A program made the translations under genes and the position numbers. A DNA stretch of 64,000 bases from contig NZ_VMSB01000001.1 of NCBI RefSeq assembly GCF_009858245.1, positions 806,001-870,000 on the forward strand. Reading direction: 5' to 3'. This DNA comes from Ornithinibacter aureus. Its GTDB lineage: Bacteria > Actinomycetota > Actinomycetes > Actinomycetales > Dermatophilaceae. The notes under the pieces were generated by a model. The model saw nothing but the letters and a program-made list of their open reading frames with translations, searched no databases and was not told the origin of the DNA. Below are positions 16,947-25,795 of this stretch, in pieces. The stretch's first letter is position 1, and each line of letters starts with the position of its first letter.

Positions 16947-18011
16947 TCAGGCGGCAGCAGTTGCGCTGACCCAGCGCTCCAGCAGCCGTGCGGCGGCCCC
17001 GTCGTCGATGGCTGCGCGGGCGCTGCGCATCCCCTCGTCGACTGCCCTGGTCAGCGCGGCGGACGACACGTCGCCGCCAAGACCGGATGCCGTGGCGAGC
17101 GCCATACCGGCATTGAGCACCACCGCGTCGCGCACCGGACCGACCTCCCCGGCCAGCAGGTCACGCACCACCTGGGCGTTGTGCGCGGCATCTCCCCCGC
17201 GCAGGGCCTCGACCGGGCTGCGCTCCAGACCGAAGTCACTCGGGTCGAGGCTGAGCTCGGTGACGTCGCCGTCGCGCACCCACCACACGGTCGACGTCGT
17301 CGCGAGCGTCAGCTCGTCCAGGCCGTCGTCACCTCGAAAGACCGCCGCGGCCCGGCCACGGCCCGCGAACACCCCAGCGATGAGCGGAGCGATCCGGGCA
17401 TCGGCGACACCCACGGCGGCGTACGTCGGCTGGCCGGGGTTGGTGAGCGGGCCCAGCGCGTTGAATGCCGTGCCGACCCCGAGGTCCCGGCGGGCGACCG
17501 CGGCGTGGCGCATCGACGGGTGGAAGGCGTTGGCGAAGCAGAACGTGATGCCGGCCTCGTGCGCCACGGCCGCCACCTGCTCGGGGGCCAACGTCAGCGA
17601 CACGCCGAGCGCCTCGAGCACGTCGGCGGAGCCCGAACTCGAGGACGCCGCCCGGTTTCCGTGCTTCACGACCCGCAGGCCGGTCGCCGCGACGACGATC
17701 GAGGCCATCGTCGAGATGTTGACCGAGTGCATGCGGTCCCCACCGGTGCCGACGATGTCGATGCTCGGGCCGGGGATGTCGATCCGGTTCGCGTGCTCGA
17801 GCATGACGTCCGCGATGCCGCGCAGCTCGGCGACGGTCTCACCCTTGGCACGCAGCGCGACGAGGAACCCCGCGACCTGGACCGGGCTGGCCTCGCCCGA
17901 CATGATCTCGGCCATCGCCCAGCCGGCCTGCTCGGTGCTGAGGTCCTCGCGGCGCAGGAGGGCGGTCAACAGGTCCGGCCAGGTGGTCCTGGCCGGATCG
18001 GTAAGGGTCAC
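16947..18011 (-). CDS. trpD: Anthranilate phosphoribosyltransferase
   Basis: This enzyme transfers phosphoribose from PRPP to anthranilate in tryptophan synthesis. The 354-residue protein has the PRPP-binding [17 protein letters not shown], the anthranilate-site segment [34 protein letters not shown] and [18 protein letters not shown]. The GTG at 18011 is preferred; upstream in-frame codons belong to the shadow of the preceding gene. It starts 5 nt after the stop of the receiver-like gene, so the two share a transcript. No other trp gene is present. Confidence 0.93.
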   Translation of the reverse strand: MTLTDPARTTWPDLLTALLRREDLSTEQAGWAMAEIMSGEASPVQVAGFLVALRAKGETVAELRGIADVMLEHANRIDIPGPSIDIVGTGGDRMHSVNISTMASIVVAATGLRVVKHGNRAASSSSGSADVLEALGVSLTLAPEQVAAVAHEAGITFCFANAFHPSMRHAAVARRDLGVGTAFNALGPLTNPGQPTYAAVGVADARIAPLIAGVFAGRGRAAAVFRGDDGLDELTLATTSTVWWVRDGDVTELSLDPSDFGLERSPVEALRGGDAAHNAQVVRDLLAGEVGPVRDAVVLNAGMALATASGLGGDVSSAALTRAVDEGMRSARAAIDDGAAARLLERWVSATAAA

Positions 18012-18016
18012 GCCGC

Positions 18017-18466
18017 TCAGCCGACCGCGACCCGGGTTCGCGCCAGGGCCGCCACGGCCTCGGAGACGACGATCGGGTCGAGCGGGTGTGACACGGACTC
18101 GTCGGCGAGCGACCACCCGGCCAGCCACCCGTCCTGCGGGCGCCCGGTGAGCACGAGGATCGGCGGGCACTCGAAGATCTCGTTCTTCAGCTGACGACAC
18201 AGGCCGAGCCCGCCGAGGGGGGACGCCTCACCGTCGAGGATCACGACGTCGTACCCACCGGCATCCATCGCCTCGACGACGGCCTCGGCGGTCGCGCACT
18301 CGTGCCACCGGACGATCTCGACGTCGCGGGCGGGGCGGCGGCCGGCGGCGGCACGCACGGCGTCCCGCGTGGTCACGTCGTCGCTGTAGAGGAGGACCGA
18401 CACCCGGTGGATGCCGGCGGACTCCGGGGCCTGGGCCGAGGTGTCGGTGCCGTGCGATGAGGTCAT
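18017..18466 (-). CDS. Receiver-like protein with non-canonical active site
   Basis: This is a 149-residue CheY-like domain without an output domain. The acidic pair ([11 protein letters not shown]), the likely phospho-acceptor Asp ([13 protein letters not shown]) and the Thr (ILVLTGRPQ) are present. The conserved Lys of the KPF-type motif is replaced by His ([13 protein letters not shown]), so phosphorylation chemistry may be impaired. It starts at an ATG with a TACGAT hexamer 6 nt upstream and is followed 5 nt later by trpD. It is divergent from ctaE. Its job is unknown; a link to respiration or tryptophan supply is only suggested by position. Confidence 0.72.
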   Translation of the reverse strand: MTSSHGTDTSAQAPESAGIHRVSVLLYSDDVTTRDAVRAAAGRRPARDVEIVRWHECATAEAVVEAMDAGGYDVVILDGEASPLGGLGLCRQLKNEIFECPPILVLTGRPQDGWLAGWSLADESVSHPLDPIVVSEAVAALARTRVAVG

Positions 18467-18472
18467 GCGCGC

Positions 18473-18478
18473 ATCGTA
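18473..18478 (-). promoter_or_regulatory. -10 box TACGAT for receiver-trpD unit
   Basis: On the minus strand TACGAT is followed by 6 nt and the ATG at 18466. This indicates leaderless transcription of the receiver-trpD pair. Confidence 0.55.
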
Positions 18479-18619
18479 CCGGTGGCGACAGCGACCCGCC
18501 GGGAAGGGCTGCGTGGTGGCCCGAACACCTCGTCGAGCCTGCCGTTCAGCGGAAACTTTCGAGGACTTGTCGAGCGTTTCGGGGGGTCCCGGCAGCACGC
18601 GAGAGAACTTCCGGCCATA

Positions 18620-19297
18620 ATGGCGTCCGTGGCGACTCAGACAGCTTCCCAGACCAGGCCCGCGGGGCCCGTGCCCTCGATCCCCGGCCAAGGGCCAGCG
18701 ACCCGACCGAACCTGGTCGCTGTCGGCACCATGGTGTGGTTGTCGAGCGAGTTGATGTTCTTCGCGGCGCTGTTCGCGTTCTACTTCACCATCCGTGGCC
18801 ACGAGCCGCAGATGTGGGCGGAGAACACGGCGATCCTGAACATCCCGTTCGCCCTCGCCAACACGATCATCCTCGTCATCTCCTCGGTGTGGTGCCAGCT
18901 CGGTGTGCTGCAGGCCGAGAAGGGTGTCGTCGCACGCCCGGTCGGCACGCCTCTGACGAAGGTCTCCGCGTGGGGCATGCGCGAGTGGTACGTCCTGACC
19001 TACATCTTCGGCGCGATCTTCATCGCCGGTCAGGTCTACGAGTACGCCCACCTCGTCGCCGAGAACGTCACCCTGTCCTCCGACGCCTACGGCTCGGTCT
19101 TCTACCTCGCGACCGGCTTCCACGGCATGCACGTCACCGGCGGCCTCATCGCGTTCCTGCTCATCATCGGGCGCACCTTCACCACCCGTCGCTACACGCA
19201 CGCGCAGGCCACCGGCGCGGTCGTCACGTCGTACTACTGGCACTTCGTCGACGTCGTGTGGATCGCCCTGTTCATCATGATCTACGTCCTGAAGTGA
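18620..19297 (+). CDS. ctaE: Cytochrome c oxidase subunit III
   Basis: This is the third core subunit of the aa3 oxidase, 225 residues with five membrane helices ([84 protein letters not shown]), as in the short actinobacterial form. The signature residues GxHxxHV and YWHFVDVVW are intact. An in-frame GTG 9 nt downstream is an alternative start; the longer upstream reading has no ribosome site. It leads the ctaE-qcrC-qcrA-qcrB operon, whose products form a bc1-aa3 supercomplex in actinobacteria. Confidence 0.94.
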   Translation: MASVATQTASQTRPAGPVPSIPGQGPATRPNLVAVGTMVWLSSELMFFAALFAFYFTIRGHEPQMWAENTAILNIPFALANTIILVISSVWCQLGVLQAEKGVVARPVGTPLTKVSAWGMREWYVLTYIFGAIFIAGQVYEYAHLVAENVTLSSDAYGSVFYLATGFHGMHVTGGLIAFLLIIGRTFTTRRYTHAQATGAVVTSYYWHFVDVVWIALFIMIYVLK

Positions 19298-19355
19298 CCC
19301 CCACGATGACGCACCCCACGACCACGACCCCGCAGACGACGACAGGAACGCACCC

Positions 19356-20168
19356 GTGAACTCACTGGCAGCCCGCCGCCGCCACCCAGCCGCGATCGCC
19401 GTCCTGATCATCCTGGGCCTGTTCCTCACGGGCGCCGTGTACGCGGCGTTCGCGCCCAAGCCGGCTGACGCGACCACGAAGGCGCTACCGGCGCAGACCG
19501 TGGAGGAGGGCAAGGCGCTGTTCCAGGCCAACTGCGCCTCCTGTCACGGCCTGAACGCCGAGGGCCGGGCCACCGGCAATGGCGACAAGGTCGCCGGCCC
19601 CTCGCTCGCCGGCGTCGGCGCAGGCGCCGTCGAGTTCCAGATGGGCACGGGCAGGATGCCGCTCGCCGGGCCGATGGTGCAGGCGCCCCCGAAGGGTGAG
19701 GTCAAGTTCGAGCAGGAGCAGATCGACGCCATCGGCGCCTACATCGCCTCGCTGTCCCCGGGTCCCGAGCGGCCGAGCGCCGAGGCGGTCGACCCCACCA
19801 AGGGTGACCCGGCCAAGGGTGGCGAGCTGTTCCGCGTGAACTGCGCCATGTGCCACAACTTCGCGGGTGCCGGCGGTGCCCTGACCCGCGGCAAGTACGC
19901 CCCGGCCCTCACCGGTACGAGCGACGAGCACATCTACCTGGCCATGACCACCGGCCCCCAGAGCATGCCGGTGTTCAACGACGCCAACCTCTCCCCCGAG
20001 GCCAAGCGCGACATCATCGCGTTCCTCAACACCATCGAGGAGCAGCCCAAGCAGGGTGGCCTCACGCTGGGCTCGCTGGGTCCGGTCTCCGAGGGCCTGT
20101 TCGCCTGGGTCTTCGGTCTGGGCATCTTCGTGGCCTGTGCCGTCTGGCTCGGCTCCAAGTCGGCCTAG
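19356..20168 (+). CDS. qcrC: Cytochrome bc1 complex di-haem cytochrome c subunit
   Basis: This is a membrane-anchored cytochrome c1 with two haem c sites, 270 residues. The haem motifs are CASCH (about residue 65) and CAMCH (about residue 165). An N-terminal hydrophobic segment (AIAVLIILGLFLTGAVYAAF) and a C-terminal one (GLFAWVFGLGIFVACAVWLG) anchor it, with the haem domains outside the cell. Met axial ligands are likely in GTGRMPLAGPM and TGPQSMPVF. The second haem replaces soluble cytochrome c as electron carrier to the oxidase in this group. It is the second gene of the operon. Confidence 0.95.
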   Translation: MNSLAARRRHPAAIAVLIILGLFLTGAVYAAFAPKPADATTKALPAQTVEEGKALFQANCASCHGLNAEGRATGNGDKVAGPSLAGVGAGAVEFQMGTGRMPLAGPMVQAPPKGEVKFEQEQIDAIGAYIASLSPGPERPSAEAVDPTKGDPAKGGELFRVNCAMCHNFAGAGGALTRGKYAPALTGTSDEHIYLAMTTGPQSMPVFNDANLSPEAKRDIIAFLNTIEEQPKQGGLTLGSLGPVSEGLFAWVFGLGIFVACAVWLGSKSA

Positions 20169-20216
20169 CCCCAGTCGTTTCCCTACCCGCCCGTCGAACA
20201 GAAGATCGGTACCCCG

Positions 20217-21368
20217 ATGAACGAGCAGGAAAACCACCAGCCCGGTGCTGAGGTGGAGCACGAACCCACCTCCAGCACGGCCGTGAGGCTTGATGAGGGC
20301 CACATCATCGGCACGGGTGGCATCCCCGAGCGCTTCACCAACCCCGGGCTGCCCGCCCACGTCGCGCGAGCGGCTGACCTCGACGAGGCAGCGGCCCGTC
20401 GTGCGGAGAAGCAGGTGGCGACGCTGTTCGGCCTGTCCATCCTCGGCACGCTGGCGTTCATCGTCCTGTACTTCGCGATCGACCTCGACCAGACGGTCTT
20501 CGTCCCGGGAATCGGCGTCACCAACGCCTCCAACCTCGCGCTCGGCACCACGATGGCCCTCGGCATGCTCGGCATCGGGTTCGGTGCCGTGCACTGGGCC
20601 AAGACGCTCATGCCTGACGAGGAGGTCGTCGAGGAGCGCCACCCGATGCGCGCGTCCGACGAGTCCCGCGAGCGGGTCGTGAAGGTGCTCGCCGAAGGTG
20701 GCGAGCAGTCGCAGATCACCCGTCGCCCCCTCATCAAGTACACGATGGGTGGCGCGCTCGGCCTGTTCGCCGTGCCGCTCGTGCTCCAGGTGGCCGGCAG
20801 CCTCGGCCCGATGCCGCAGAAGAGCCTGTCGCTGACTTTCTGGAACGGTGGCCCCAGCGGCCCGGGTGAGGACCCCGAGTTCCGTCCCCTGCGCCTCATG
20901 CGCGACCCAGAGGGCACGCCGGTCAAGGCCGAGGACGTCACCATCGGCTCCGTGTTCCACATCATGCCCGAGGGCCTGCTCCCCAACCCGGACGACCCGG
21001 AGGCTGAGTACCTCGAGAAGCACGTCCTGGAGGAGAAGGCCAAGGCCGCCGTCATCCTCATCCGTCTCGACGAGGACCTCATCCAGAGCCAGAAGCAGCG
21101 CGACTGGGGCCACCAGGGAATCGTCGCCTACTCCAAGATCTGCACGCACGTCGGCTGCCCCGTCGGGTTGTACGAGCAGCAGACCCACCACCTGCTGTGC
21201 CCGTGCCACCAGTCGACCTTCGACGTGACGCAGGACTGCAAGGTCATCTTCGGCCCCGCCAAGCGGCCGCTGCCACAACTGAAGATCACCGTTGACGACG
21301 AGGGCTACCTCGTCTCCGCCGCACCGTTCGCCGAAGCGGTCGGCCCGAGTTTCTGGGAGCGTGGCTGA
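20217..21368 (+). CDS. qcrA: Cytochrome bc1 complex Rieske iron-sulfur subunit
   Basis: This is the long actinobacterial Rieske protein, 383 residues. The N-terminal half carries three membrane helices (LFGLSILGTLAFIVLYFAI, TTMALGMLGIGFGAVHW, MGGALGLFAVPLVLQV). The 2Fe-2S site is CTHVGCPVGL and CPCHQSTFD, with the extra disulfide Cys as usual. It passes electrons from menaquinol to the haems of QcrC. The stop shares one base with the qcrB start (TGATG), giving tight coupling. Confidence 0.95.
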   Translation: MNEQENHQPGAEVEHEPTSSTAVRLDEGHIIGTGGIPERFTNPGLPAHVARAADLDEAAARRAEKQVATLFGLSILGTLAFIVLYFAIDLDQTVFVPGIGVTNASNLALGTTMALGMLGIGFGAVHWAKTLMPDEEVVEERHPMRASDESRERVVKVLAEGGEQSQITRRPLIKYTMGGALGLFAVPLVLQVAGSLGPMPQKSLSLTFWNGGPSGPGEDPEFRPLRLMRDPEGTPVKAEDVTIGSVFHIMPEGLLPNPDDPEAEYLEKHVLEEKAKAAVILIRLDEDLIQSQKQRDWGHQGIVAYSKICTHVGCPVGLYEQQTHHLLCPCHQSTFDVTQDCKVIFGPAKRPLPQLKITVDDEGYLVSAAPFAEAVGPSFWERG

Positions 21369-23101
21369 TGAGCACCACCACCGCCCGACCCGCCGACGCC
21401 CTGCGCGAGGGGGACACCCCCGTCGAGGCCGCTCCCTCCGGAGCCGCCCGTCGCGTCGGTGGCATCGCCGGCTGGGTCGACGACCGCACCGGGGCCGCCA
21501 AGCCGGTCGGCTACCTCATGAAGAAGGTCTTCCCCGACCACTGGTCGTTCATGCTCGGTGAGATCGCGATGTACTCGATGATCATCTGCCTGATCACCGG
21601 TGCGTTCCTCACCTTCTGGTTCGTGCCGAGCGCTGGTCACACGGTCTACGACGGCTCCTTCGTGCCGCTTCGCGGTGTCGGGATGTCGGAGGCCTACGCC
21701 TCGACACTCAACATCTCGTTCGACATCAAGGGCGGCCTGATCATCCGCCAGATCCACCACTGGGCCGCGCTGATGTTCATCGTCGCCCTCACGGTGCACA
21801 TGTTCCGGGTCTTCTTCACCGGGGCCTTCCGCAAGCCGCGCGAGATCAACTGGGTCATCGGCACCGTCCTGGCGCTGCTGGCAATCGTCGAGGGCTTCGC
21901 CGGCTACTCCCTCCCCGACGACCTGCTCTCGGGTACCGGCATCCGGGCCATGGCCGGGTTCGTGCAGACCGCCCCGGTGATCGGCACCTACCTCGTGTAC
22001 GGCATCTTCGGCGGCCCGTTCCCCGGCGAGATGATCATCCCGCGGCTGTACAGCGTGCACATCCTCCTGCTGCCTGCGATCCTGATCGGGCTGTTCACGG
22101 CGCACATCGGTCTGGTCTTCGTTCAGAAGCACACCCAGTACCCGGGCCCGGGCCGCACGAACGAGAACGTCGTCGGCTTCCCGGTCATGCCGGTGTACGC
22201 GGCGAAGGCCGGTGGCTTCTTCTTCATCGTCTTCGGTGTCCTGGCCATGATCTCGGCACTGGTGCAGATCAACCCGGTCTGGGCCTACGGTCCGTACGAC
22301 CCCTCCCCCGTCACCGCGGGCTCCCAGCCCGACTGGTACATGGGCTTCGCCGATGGTGCGCTGCGGCTCCTGCCGGGATGGCTGGAGTTCGAGTTCTGGG
22401 GCTACACCCTGTCGCTGAACATCGCGCTCGGTGCCTTGGTGCTGCTGCCGCTCGTCTACACGGTGCTCGGCATCTACCCGTTCGTCGAACGCTGGGTCAC
22501 CAAGGACGACCGTGAGCACCACCTGCTCGATCGCCCGCGCAACAACCCCGTGCGCACCGGCATCGGCATGGCGGGCATCACGGCCTACTCGGTGTTCATG
22601 TTCGCTGCAGGCAACGACATCATGGCGATCAAGCTCGGCATGTCGATCAACGACATCACCTGGTTCTTCCGCATCGGCCTGTTCGTCCTGCCGCCGCTGA
22701 TGTTCTGGGTCACCAAGCGCATCTGCCTGTCGCTGCAGCGCCGTGACCGCGACACCGTCCTGCACGGCCGGGAGACGGGCACCATCATCCGCACCCCGGA
22801 CGGCAAGTTCTTCGAGCGTCACGACACCGAGCTCACCGCCGACCAGTGGATCCTGGTGCAGCACGACCCCGTGGCTCCCCTCGAGCTCGAGACCGAGGTC
22901 GACGAGCACGGAGTGGCCCGCAAGACCAGTCGGTTTGCCAGGGCCAAGGTGGCCCTCTCGAGGTTCTACTTCGCGGATGCCGTCAACCCCGTCACCCCCG
23001 CGGAACTCGCCGCCGCTCACCACCACGGTGAGGAGCACGAGGCCATCGAGGCAGCTCCGTCCACCGACGAGTCCGAGCCCGTACAGGTCGGTCGCCACTG
23101 A
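21368..23101 (+). CDS. qcrB: Cytochrome bc1 complex cytochrome b subunit
   Basis: This is the menaquinol-oxidising membrane subunit with two b haems, 577 residues, long because of a C-terminal extension typical of actinobacteria. The haem ligands are His pairs in IRQIHHWAALMFIVALTVH and in SVHILLLP...HIGLVF. The Qo region shows GYSLPDDLLSGTGIRA and a PDWYMGFADGALRL segment equivalent to PEW. It ends the operon; a strong hairpin lies 21 bp downstream. Confidence 0.95.
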   Translation: MSTTTARPADALREGDTPVEAAPSGAARRVGGIAGWVDDRTGAAKPVGYLMKKVFPDHWSFMLGEIAMYSMIICLITGAFLTFWFVPSAGHTVYDGSFVPLRGVGMSEAYASTLNISFDIKGGLIIRQIHHWAALMFIVALTVHMFRVFFTGAFRKPREINWVIGTVLALLAIVEGFAGYSLPDDLLSGTGIRAMAGFVQTAPVIGTYLVYGIFGGPFPGEMIIPRLYSVHILLLPAILIGLFTAHIGLVFVQKHTQYPGPGRTNENVVGFPVMPVYAAKAGGFFFIVFGVLAMISALVQINPVWAYGPYDPSPVTAGSQPDWYMGFADGALRLLPGWLEFEFWGYTLSLNIALGALVLLPLVYTVLGIYPFVERWVTKDDREHHLLDRPRNNPVRTGIGMAGITAYSVFMFAAGNDIMAIKLGMSINDITWFFRIGLFVLPPLMFWVTKRICLSLQRRDRDTVLHGRETGTIIRTPDGKFFERHDTELTADQWILVQHDPVAPLELETEVDEHGVARKTSRFARAKVALSRFYFADAVNPVTPAELAAAHHHGEEHEAIEAAPSTDESEPVQVGRH

Positions 23102-23121
23102 CCTGACCACCGGGTCCCGAC

Positions 23122-23165
23122 ACGGGGCGCACCGCCAGCCGACCATGGCTGAGGGTGCGCCCCGT
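23122..23165 (+). terminator. Bidirectional hairpin terminator after qcrB
   Basis: ACGGGGCGCACC and GGTGCGCCCCGT form a perfect 12-bp stem around a 20-nt loop that itself contains a 5-bp CAGCC/GGCTG hairpin. There is no T-run. It lies between convergent qcrB and the DUF167 gene and could end both transcripts. Confidence 0.75.
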
Positions 23166-23214
23166 TCGCATACCGGCGCGTTCGGACCCTGAGCAGGGCT
23201 CCCTTCGGGCTCCG

Positions 23215-23496
23215 CTAGCGGGACAGCAACTCCTCGAGGGTGCGGCGCCCCGCGTCGGCATCGACGTCGCCCTCGAGCACCTTGGTCCGTGACCGCTCCC
23301 CCGACACCGGGCTGACCTCCCGAGGGCGCACGGCGAACGCATCAGCCACGGCTGCGCACACGGCCGCCGTGGCGGCCCCGTCCACCGCCAGAGCACCCAC
23401 GGACACCCCGAGCACCTCCCCGTCGCCCCACCGGCCTCCCACGCGCGTGCGTGAGGCCCCCGGCCGTACTCTCACGGTGATGCGCACAGCCCTCAT
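23215..23496 (-). CDS. DUF167 (YggU) family protein
   Basis: This is a 93-residue protein of the DUF167 family, recognisable by ITVRVRPGASRTRVGG, the central LGVSVGALAVDGAA...A and GERSRTKVLEGD. Family members are small alpha/beta proteins of unknown biochemical role. A GGAG ribosome site precedes the ATG. The gene converges on qcrB. Confidence 0.88.
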   Translation of the reverse strand: MRAVRITVRVRPGASRTRVGGRWGDGEVLGVSVGALAVDGAATAAVCAAVADAFAVRPREVSPVSGERSRTKVLEGDVDADAGRRTLEELLSR

Positions 23497-23532
23497 CGTG
23501 CCACTCCTGACCGAGGCAGCCGGGCCGCGACA

Positions 23533-23538
23533 TAGGCT
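23533..23538 (+). promoter_or_regulatory. -10 box TAGGCT for leaderless serine hydrolase gene
   Basis: TAGGCT, 6 nt, then the GTG at 23545. It is divergent from the DUF167 gene, 48 bp away. Confidence 0.55.
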
Positions 23539-23544
23539 GAGCAG

Positions 23545-24996
23545 GTGAGCCAGGGTGAGCCGACCACAGTCAACCCCAGTGGCGCGTCCCCAGCCCGAAG
23601 GGCACCCCTACCCGGCGGCACACCCGAGAGTCAGGGCATTCCGTCGGCGGCGATCCTGGCGATGCTGCGCCGCTGGGAGGCCAGCGACTGTGAACCGCAC
23701 AGCGTGGTGATCGTCCGACATGGCCACGTCGTCACGCAGGGCTGGTGGGCGCCCTACCAGCCGGAGCACCGCCAGCTGCTCTACTCGGTCAGCAAGACCT
23801 TCCTGGCCCTCGCCGTGGCGCTGGCCGAGGACGAGGGACTGCTCGGGCGCAGCGAGAGGCTCGTTGACGTCTTTCCCGAGGCGGCAGCCAGTGCCGGCCC
23901 CCGGGCGTCGATGATCACCGTCGAACACTGCCTGCGGATGTCGACGGGGCACCACGAGGACACCTTGGACAGCGTGGCGGGGCTCCTGGGGTCCGCTGAC
24001 GGCGCCGCAGCCCTGTTCCTCGCGGCAGAGCCGCAGCACGAGCCGGGGTCCTGGTTCGTCTACCACAACGGTGCGAGCCTCATGCTGGCCCTGGCGGTGC
24101 AGCGCCGCACCGGGCAGCGGCTCCTGCGCTACCTGCGACCCCGCCTGCTCGAGCCCCTCGGCATCCCCTCGGCGAGCTGGCGCAACACCGCGGGACGCGA
24201 CCTCGGATTCAGCGGCCTGCACACCACGACGGACGCCGTGGCCCGGCTCGGCCTGCTGCTCCTCGACGACGGCATGTGGCAGGGCAGCCGACTCCTCCCG
24301 AGCGGGTGGGTGGGCACTGCCAGCAGCGCGCTGAGCGACACCGGACACCACCCGGGGACACCCGACTGGCAGCATGGCTACGGCTACCAGATGTGGCGCT
24401 CCCGCCACGACGGCTTTCGCGCAGACGGGGCCTACGGCCAGTTCAGCCTCATCCACCCACGGCACGACCTCGTCGTCGCCATCACGGCCTGCACCGACGA
24501 TGCACAGCCGCTCCTGGACGCCGTCTGGGAGGAACTGATCCCGGCCCTCACCGAGGCGCCCTGCACAGCCGCCCCCGAGGCCGTGAACGAGCTCGCACGG
24601 GCGCTGGACGCTGCGGCGCTTCCTGCTCCCGTGTCGGCGTGCGAACCCTCCGGTCCGGGCCCGTGGGTGTTCACCCACGAGCCGACTCCGGAGCATCCAC
24701 GTCTCATGGGCGTCGAGGTGCGCCCTCACGGTGACGGGTGGCTGCTCCTCGTCGTGGACGGCGAACCACTGACGATCACCTGCGGTGACGGGCGGTGGCC
24801 GGATGCCGCTGGCGTGCCGTTCGTCGCCGCCGGCGGCTGGGTGTCCACCGGCGTCTTCGAGGCCACTGTCATCGCCGTACAGACGCCCCACTCGCTGCAC
24901 CTGCGCTGCGCTGACGGCGTCGTCTCGGCCCGGTGGCGCGGGTACCCGTTGCACGGGCCCTGCCTGGCATGGCAGCGCGATCCGGATGGAGACTGA
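23545..24996 (+). CDS. Beta-lactamase-fold serine hydrolase
   Basis: This is a 483-residue protein of the penicillin-binding-protein/class C beta-lactamase-like superfamily (esterase-type). The nucleophile motif is SVSKTF (Ser-x-x-Lys) near residue 92, the second motif is YHNGAS (Tyr-x-Asn) near 173, and a GGG/HxG-like third motif is not obvious. After residue 340 a separate C-terminal domain appears. No signal peptide is visible, which is unusual for cell-wall enzymes and favours an intracellular esterase or peptidase. The GTG start fits a leaderless promoter. Confidence 0.82.
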   Translation: MSQGEPTTVNPSGASPARRAPLPGGTPESQGIPSAAILAMLRRWEASDCEPHSVVIVRHGHVVTQGWWAPYQPEHRQLLYSVSKTFLALAVALAEDEGLLGRSERLVDVFPEAAASAGPRASMITVEHCLRMSTGHHEDTLDSVAGLLGSADGAAALFLAAEPQHEPGSWFVYHNGASLMLALAVQRRTGQRLLRYLRPRLLEPLGIPSASWRNTAGRDLGFSGLHTTTDAVARLGLLLLDDGMWQGSRLLPSGWVGTASSALSDTGHHPGTPDWQHGYGYQMWRSRHDGFRADGAYGQFSLIHPRHDLVVAITACTDDAQPLLDAVWEELIPALTEAPCTAAPEAVNELARALDAAALPAPVSACEPSGPGPWVFTHEPTPEHPRLMGVEVRPHGDGWLLLVVDGEPLTITCGDGRWPDAAGVPFVAAGGWVSTGVFEATVIAVQTPHSLHLRCADGVVSARWRGYPLHGPCLAWQRDPDGD

Positions 24997-24997
24997 C

Positions 24998-25351
24998 ATG
25001 GACCCCGTGACCGACGAGCAGTTCGACGCCATCGTGCAGGAGGCGCTCGACGACGTCCCCGCCGAACTGATGGCCATGCTCGACAACGTCGCCTTCTTCG
25101 TGGAGGACGAGCCCTCGGCAGACGACCCCGATCTCCTGGGCATCTACGAGGGCACGCCCCTCACCGAACGCGGCGAGTGGTGGGGTCAGGGGTCACTCCC
25201 GGACCGGATCACCCTGTTCCGCGGCCCACTGACCAGGATGTGTGCGGACGCCGAGGAACTGCGCGAGGAGATCGCCGTGACCGTGGTTCACGAGATCGCC
25301 CACCACTTCGGCATCGAGGAAGAGACCTTGCACGACCTCGGCTGGGGCTGA
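24998..25351 (+). CDS. Zincin-like metallopeptidase family protein
   Basis: This is a small 117-residue protein with the motif VVHEIAHHFGI near its C terminus, matching the short actinobacterial metallopeptidase family (formerly DUF1025). The conserved FVEDEP and LLGIYEGTPL segments support this. The ATG at 24998 has a GGAG site 6 nt before it; an upstream in-frame ATG at 24986 is possible and would overlap the hydrolase stop. The substrate is unknown. Confidence 0.85.
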   Translation: MDPVTDEQFDAIVQEALDDVPAELMAMLDNVAFFVEDEPSADDPDLLGIYEGTPLTERGEWWGQGSLPDRITLFRGPLTRMCADAEELREEIAVTVVHEIAHHFGIEEETLHDLGWG

Positions 25352-25376
25352 CGACCGAGCCCGACGCGCCGCTGCC

Positions 25377-25790
25377 TCAGAGCGCGTGCTCGCCCTTCCA
25401 GTACTCGAAGGTCCACCCGATGAGGGCAGGCACCGCGAAGAACGCGCCGATGATGAAGACCCACCACCCGACGGCCAAGCCGAGGAAGCAGACGGCCGCG
25501 GCCGCAGCCAGGAACAGCGGCCACCAGCTGTGCGGGCTGAAGAAGCCGTAGTCACCCTGGATCTCGTCGATCTCGCCCAGCGGGTCGTCGGAGGGGTCGA
25601 CCTCGAGCTTGCGCCGGGTCATCCCGAGGTACCACGTGATCATGAAGCCGAGCAGACCACCGAGGATCAGGCCGATGACGCCGACCCACTCGATCCCGAG
25701 TTCGGTGGAGTTCGTCCAGAAGCCGTAGATCGTCGCCATGAGGAAGGCGAAGACTCCGAGCAGGGCGCCGATGCGCTCCATCGCGAGCAT
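25377..25790 (-). CDS. ctaF: Cytochrome c oxidase subunit IV, actinobacterial type
   Basis: This is a 137-residue accessory subunit of the aa3 oxidase with four hydrophobic helices (two at the N terminus, two after residue 90) and the conserved FSPHSWWPLFLA segment. It begins 5 nt after the ctaD stop, so it is cotranscribed with ctaC-ctaD. Confidence 0.93.
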   Translation of the reverse strand: MLAMERIGALLGVFAFLMATIYGFWTNSTELGIEWVGVIGLILGGLLGFMITWYLGMTRRKLEVDPSDDPLGEIDEIQGDYGFFSPHSWWPLFLAAAAAVCFLGLAVGWWVFIIGAFFAVPALIGWTFEYWKGEHAL

Positions 25791-25795
25791 GGGGC

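Noticed and set aside
23101-23215. Attachment site or IS end next to qcrB
   Set aside because: The only feature is a bidirectional terminator hairpin; there is no duplication or transposase.
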